A DNA stretch of 64,000 nucleotides from Haemonchus contortus (lineage: Eukaryota > Nematoda > Chromadorea > Rhabditida > Trichostrongylidae). Numbering within the stretch: position 1 is the stretch's first letter; each line of letters opens with the position of its first letter. Below are positions 58,560 to 64,000 of this stretch, one piece after another. Made by a program: the position numbers and the translations under genes. Where the stretch lies: contig LS997566.1 of the NCBI GenBank assembly GCA_000469685.2, forward strand, positions 35,570,420 to 35,634,419, written 5' to 3'. The notes under the pieces were generated by a model. The model was not told the DNA's origin. It did no database searches and was given only the letters and a program-made list of their open reading frames with translations.

Positions 58560-59535
58560 AATGTTGTGCAAGACGGCGGTATTCGCTTGATTTCTGAGCG
58601 TTTTCCTTGGAGGGTCACACTTAGGTTCTCTCCATTTTTCCTCGTAAATTTTGAGATCTCGGTGATTATAGACCTAATCAAAAAGAATACTTACAAGGAC
58701 GGGGCAGGAACTGAACGAAATACTTATTTCCTTCAAATTTATGCAAAGTTTTGTAAGCAACACCTCGAAAAAACGGCTGTGTTGAGGCTAACGGGCTGTT
58801 TCAGTTGTGCCAGCAAGTTTTCCGAGTCTTTGGTGTCGTGTTTTGGCATTTCGTTGCTCGAAACGCTATGACCACTTTCTGTGCAAAGGAGAGCCTTTTG
58901 CTCCCATATTCATCGCAGTTGATTCCAATTTCCAGAGTCTCTCGCTATTCACCGTTTTAGAAGGTAGCCGAATTGATCAGATCATGCTGTCAACCTTATG
59001 GCAGTCGCTACGAGCTCTAGAATTACTATTTCTCTTGCATTTTATCACTTTCATTTACTCTAGCAGGAGTATGCTTTGGCAGAAATCTCGCTGGTGTTGT
59101 GCGATTGTTGCGCAAAAGTTGTAGGCGAACGCTCCGATCGAACTTCTCTCTATGCATATGGGAAGATCGATAACGTGTGCCTGTGGTGTCTGTTGATCTC
59201 GCGAAAATTCGATGGGAAATGGTGGTGTGTACTGGTGAGCTCGAAACCCCACCCACTGTTGTCCATGGAGCAAGGTTGCATGCCTAAATTTTGTGGGAGG
59301 TTCCTTTCTGGAAGGGATGGCCCCGCGAACCCGACCGTCACGAGCACCGGTCACTAATGAGCCGTCGTGGTTGCATTGGATGGGAGAGTGACACAGGGGA
59401 AGTTTCCAGCACTCCAAGGCGTGCCTTCCCTGGGACCTCGAAGAAAGTCGACAAGTCGAGTCCATCGGTGGGAAACCGAAGATAACGCGCGTGCGCGAAC
59501 GTGGGGGAAAGGGGAGGGAAAACTTAGGGTGGGTA
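58560..59535 (-). repeat. Right arm of the large inverted repeat
   Basis: Inverse of 53470-54400, with outer end gaaaacttagggtgggta (59517-59534). This arm keeps a 136-codon minus-strand frame (59055-59465: MDSTCRLSSRSQGR.., IQCNHDGSLVTGARDGR). In the left arm the same frame is interrupted by TAG (53776) and shifts. The residues shared by both arms (IQCN.DGS.V.GA.D, FRH..L.H.QQ) are suggestive of coding but unproven. Confidence 0.7.
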
Positions 59536-59639
59536 CTTAGGTAGGATTCGTGACATTGCTTTGTATGTATTTATTTTGTGAATTGTAAATAAAAATAGCT
59601 GCAGCACAAATTTGAACGACACACAAAAATAGAAACAAC

Positions 59640-60230
59640 AACACAACAACCAACACAGTCAACGAGAACTTAGCAAATGGAACTTTCTAGAAATTAGAAT
59701 TTTTCACATCCATGCCAACACACAACACGCATGCGTGAACTTCCGAGATGCCCACACAAACACATATCACCCACTCAAACACGCACGAGAGAGCTGTTAT
59801 GAGGAATGTAGCAGTAAGGTCAGTGGTCTTTTTTCCCCACCCAACCATGACGAATTCTAGAGTGATTCACAAACGACCCCTTATCAACTCTTAAAAATGA
59901 CTGCATATTTTTGGCCACAATTCCTCAGCACATACCCCTTCCTGCGTAGCACAAGCACTCCAGTACACGCCCATACACGCACGAGAGGTGCCTATTGTGA
60001 TGAGGAATGCAGTAGTAAAATCTTTGGTGAAAAACGCTTCTCCTGAAGTAAACACAGGGGATGAAATATCGTAAAAAACCGTCCCCGCTCCCTTTCAACT
60101 TCAAAATGGGGAGAATTCACAGACCATCGCGAACAAAACTTTTTTTGGGATGACTTTATACATTTTTGTCAAGCATTCCTCATCACATGGCCCCTTCTGC
60201 GTTGCCAATATGCTCCCTCGTCTTACACAC
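59640..60230. repeat. Two-unit direct repeat, ~215-bp period
   Basis: acgcacgagag..gttatgaggaatg(t/c)agcagtaa recurs at 59785 and 59978. Both units run through a (t)gactttatac/atgactgcatat block to a tcctca(g/t)cacat..ccccttctgcgt block. Non-coding. Confidence 0.65.
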
Positions 60231-61880
60231 ATAAATGTCGTGAGTCTGCAGTGGCGTTGTGGGTTCCCTACTTCATCGCTCTGAGCATCTTTCTCAACAA
60301 AAAAGCTGCACGAATGACATTTGCCATCTCTTAGACAAAAATTTGCCTTACCTTTCCTAGGACTTATTCTTCACTAAAATACAGGTCTTACTCTTACCTA
60401 CTTCTTCAGAGAAAACAGCCCCCCTCCCCTTTTTGAAGAAACCCCCTACTTATAGACGACTCTCTTCCTGAACTGCGAACCTCTCCCAAGTTCTAACCTA
60501 GTAAATAATTACCATACCGGTCAAAATTTCGTGCTCCACTACAGCTACCCTCATGACTTTCTATGGAGAAACCTCTTTTGAATTCAATTACATCAATATT
60601 ACAACTATTATACTCCTCTAATGTTAGGAACGGGAGAAAGGATTTAGTTTTCTATGAATCCCATAAATTACTATAGAAAACCGGCTCCACCTCTACGTCC
60701 CTTGCACTATACAACTATACAGCACTCCTCTTGAGTTATAAAGCCTTTCCAAACCATTTTCCCACTTACTAAATTACTCGAATATTAATCGCACCCCACT
60801 ACCGCATATCCCTGTACATTTTTCCCAAATAACCCTTCTGATAGTTGCAATTGCGTCACTACGTCCAATCCTACGTGGTTCAACTCAACCCAATCTCCAA
60901 TCCTCCGAGCACACTTCTTACCTAAACTCTCTTACCTGGTTGTAACACTACTTGAACAAAAGTTAAACTTTTTTTTCAAATATCTGTCATACCTACCTGC
61001 AACACATTACCCAAGCACCCTCATATTTCTACCCCCAACGCCACTTGGGTTAGCCAAAAAAATCTTCACTGAACAACGCAATCGCATCTTCCGAGATTCT
61101 CTCTTTAAGGATTATTTATAACATGAATCGGCTAACCCCGACTTCACTTGAGTTCTAGGCAATGCAGGGTCAGACGTGACTGGTCGTCCAAGCATTTTCC
61201 ATACTAATTCACCTAGATGTCCTAATATTCCCCTTCTATTTCACCTAGAAGACCGTAGCGTTTGCCCTACTATTCCATGACCACGATCTCAGCTTCTCTC
61301 ATACTATTCTATTTCACTTAGATAATCTCAGCTTCTCCCCTTTTTCTCTTCTATTCCACCTAGACGACAGGCATTTCCTATACTATTTCTCTTAGATGAT
61401 TCCATCTTCTCTCATAGTACTTTACGCAGACGATTCCTCCAAGAACCTCTGGCGAATCCCCGCTCCCACATCGTCCCACCCACAGAACACGACTCTAGCC
61501 TTCTTCCCCCCTCCCTCTCTAGGATCTATCATCCCTCCCCTTCATCCATTCTCCCTTCCTATGCATATGCTAAAAAAAACCCCAAATGTTTGTTAAACTT
61601 TCCCTTCTCCCTGAGTTGATCCTTCCTAAAATCTACTTGTGAGTTCCAACCCGCCTTCCTCAATGTGGTATGAATTACTCCAAAAACGAAAAGAGGAATC
61701 TCTTCCCTGGTGATTCTACCTCCTTCCCTCTCCCTCCTTAGCGTCCTCAGACTGCACGTCTGACCCTGCTTGATACGAACCGGACACTTTTGATCACTCA
61801 CATACCTTCACACCTGCATAATCACTCTCGCACTCGCTAATTATAACTATAACTTGAGATCGAAAAAAAGTGAGATCTTG
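60231..61880. other. Pyrimidine-rich stretch with degenerate short repeats
   Basis: Long C/T-rich runs on the plus strand. At 61190-61400 a ~45-55-bp degenerate unit (ctattccacctagacgac..cagcttctc) repeats about five times. No gene. Confidence 0.6.
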
Positions 61881-61945
61881 AAGACAAAGTCTGCTCGAAC
61901 TTTTAACTCTTTACAACTTGAGCGGACTTTGCCTTCAAGATCCTG
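61881..61945. repeat. Inverted repeat (hairpin)
   Basis: gatcttgaagacaaagtctg is inverted as cggactttgccttcaagatc around a short spacer. Confidence 0.75.
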
Positions 61946-64000
61946 AACCACAAACAAATACTTTATGAACATAAACACCAAAACCAATCAATAATGACAA
62001 ATCATATAACAGCTGATAATTACAAATTACAAATCAATCGATTACCAACTCTTTGATTCCTCTGAGAACATATCACAAGGGATCCAATGTCGCAGATTCA
62101 TTTCTCATGGGACTTATACCCACCCATAAGGGAATGCCGATCCCGCACCTCATCTCCAAATCTGCTGAGGGAACTATAAAGCGAAGGGACCCATTTGCAC
62201 ATTTTTTTTTGGTTTTTCAATATTAGTCTTCATTCGCTCCACTACTGGGTATTCAAAAATTTTGCGGACTATTTCTTGTTCCTTTCATCGCAAAGTTTTC
62301 TGTTCAGTGACTATCGCTGAACATTGCTTCGGAACACAAACTTCCCCCCCCCCTCCCCCAGGCCCGAACATCGCGTTGAGCCGACCTTTTAAAAAGCAAC
62401 GAACAAGCCTTTTGAAGCATTCAGTTTACAAGAAGGCGCAGCCTGCAGAGAAGCTAGCTAAACCTCGGTGTATCCCTCACTTGAGGGAAAGTATCCCGCC
62501 ATCCCCTCCCGAACAGAATGTTATTTTTCTTTTGAAACTATCGAGGTCAAGCTGAAATTCGCATACCCATATTTTTCGAACATATCATGGCAACCACGCA
62601 CGCACCTGACGAAAGTGGTAAGGCTTTGGTGCTAGAATCCCTCAGAGTAATTCACACAGATTAAAGACCATGAAAATTAGTTGCAGTTCCAGATTTTCCC
62701 CCTCCAACACGGGTAATCGAAAAGTATTCAGATTGGTAGCGCGTAGGCAGACACCCTCCTTCACGATGAACATTTCCGCTGAACCTCTTATCACTCTCTT
62801 CTGCCGAATCATTGCGATGTCCTGGCATGGCCCAAAGTCGTCTCAGGTTTACATTCACGAATAGTAACGTCGAAGAAACGAAGTGGTCAATTCTCGATTT
62901 GCTGAAAAGCAAAAAGCTTTTGGGCAACAAATGTACTACTGAACTGAATGAAAGAACTGAGAATACTCATACCTTGCCTTCTTTGGATCCTACGTGAATA
63001 GGCTTTCCTGCTCCAGTGGGACAGCAAGTATGATTTGCTGTCGGAAGCTGCCGGTACTCCTACATGGGAATACGGATTACGTGGCGCATCACGTCGGACT
63101 TTCGGACACGTTTTCCGCGATATCTCTTGCCTGTACTTACAGGCATCCATGTTCTGAATACGTCATTATCTTTGTATGATATCTTCCCATATGATGGCAG
63201 ACCTAGGGATTAAAGATTGCACACCTCATTCGAACATGAGACATTAAACGAAGTAAATCCCAAAAATTGATTGAAGAGGGTAAAACTATGCTGGTGTTCT
63301 ATCCCCCCACCCCCGCTCTCGATAAAAAATGGCAACTAATATAGCTGGCATTGAATCTCTCAATCCCTTCTTAAAAAAAACTCTCAACATGCCCCGCTCA
63401 GTCGTTTGCAAATCCGTTGAAATCCCGGAAGTTGTGGGAACCTATGGGTATGGGAAGTCAATCTAGAAAGGTTTATGGTGCGAACCCAAATCGGATCATG
63501 GGCTATCCCAAGCTCGGAGATTCGGCAAACTGACTAACCACCTGCTCAGTTCGGTTCACCTGGAAAGCTTTCGACAAAGGATTCATGAGAGTTATGAATT
63601 TCCAATTTGGGGGTTCTTTAGTTGAGGCAGAGACGCACGCCGATTACTTAACAGACATCACCGACGAAGGCACTTGCCCGTGCATAGCCATGGGTGGTAT
63701 GGTTGCAATCAATCAATCATGGAACCCATTATTGATGTTCGATAGGGCTCAGATCACAATTGTCCCATAGGGTAATGATAATACTTAGCTTTTCATATTT
63801 AGGCATCATTGACAGGTAGGCTTACATGATGTTGTGTATACACCGTGAAGTACACCATACAAGAAAGATTCAGGCATGAAGTCTACCTCCCAAATTAGTG
63901 CAGTGCTATAGGGCACCCCTACTTATTGCTAGACTAAAATTATATTCAGGATCGAACCCTACGTTTGAAATACAGACCTTTAAAGCTACAACTCGAGCTT
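61946..64000. other. Stretch without an identified gene
   Basis: Short frames on both strands (62262-62555 plus, 62661-62930 minus and others), none with a motif. Poly-T, poly-C and poly-A tracts near 62208, 62345 and 63377. Nothing else is recognised. Confidence 0.4.

Noticed and set aside
1..64000. CRISPR array, operon or prokaryotic system
   Set aside because: The repeats are eukaryotic satellites and transposons. The real genes have spliceosomal introns and there are no cas-like frames.

Overview
The window is nuclear DNA of an animal. The most likely source is a parasitic clade V (strongylid-type) nematode. I infer this from small coding exons (50-165 bases) with gt..TTTCAG introns, a trans-splice-like acceptor in front of the first coding exon of an M16 peptidase gene, nematode-like insulysin and globin sequences, about 42% GC by eye, and very heavy interspersed repeats. 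Nothing bacterial or viral is visible.

Layout. (1) 126-2086 (+) holds the last seven coding exons of an insulin-degrading enzyme gene (IDE-A), whose 5' part lies left of the window. (2) 2087-6120 is its 3' flank. It ends in the remains of a globin gene on the minus strand (globin-A) and carries two clean insertions, a 253-bp hAT-type MITE and a 1.7-kb Helitron-like element. (3) 6121-11013 is repeats: a piggyBac-like MITE nested in a palindromic element, a dead mariner-type element and a truncated Helitron. (4) 11074-28228 (+) is a second, complete IDE gene (IDE-B). I could place all 29 coding exons with consistent phases (1,015 codons including the stop, against 1,019 residues in human IDE). 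It has one in-frame TGA at 27002-27004 where IDE-A has Trp. (5) 29718-32007 (-) is a globin gene (globin-B) with helices A to H on four exons, convergent with IDE-B. (6) 32-64 kb contains no gene I can support. It holds transposon remains, MITEs, SINEs, a tandem array of exon-like modules (51.1-52.2 kb) and a roughly 1-kb diverged inverted duplication (53.5/59.5 kb).

The IDE plus globin unit is tandemly duplicated with a period of about 25.8 kb; exons, introns and 3' flanks are all alignable by eye. Because the two copies can be compared, several insertions have a visible empty site. The two copies have decayed in different places: globin-A has lost exons and a splice donor, while IDE-B carries the stop.

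IDE is a cytosolic zinc peptidase (clan ME, family M16) that degrades insulin-like and other small peptides. The globin is a haem protein. Nothing here indicates that the two act in one pathway; their link is position.

The most striking structural feature is a family of non-autonomous Helitron-like elements. They have a 5' TC-CTACTATATATAA-type end, a hairpin followed by CTGG at the 3' end, insertion exactly between A and T, and internal minisatellites of GC-box-like monomers. Two complete members sit in IDE-B introns, one only 6 bases from a 3' splice site.
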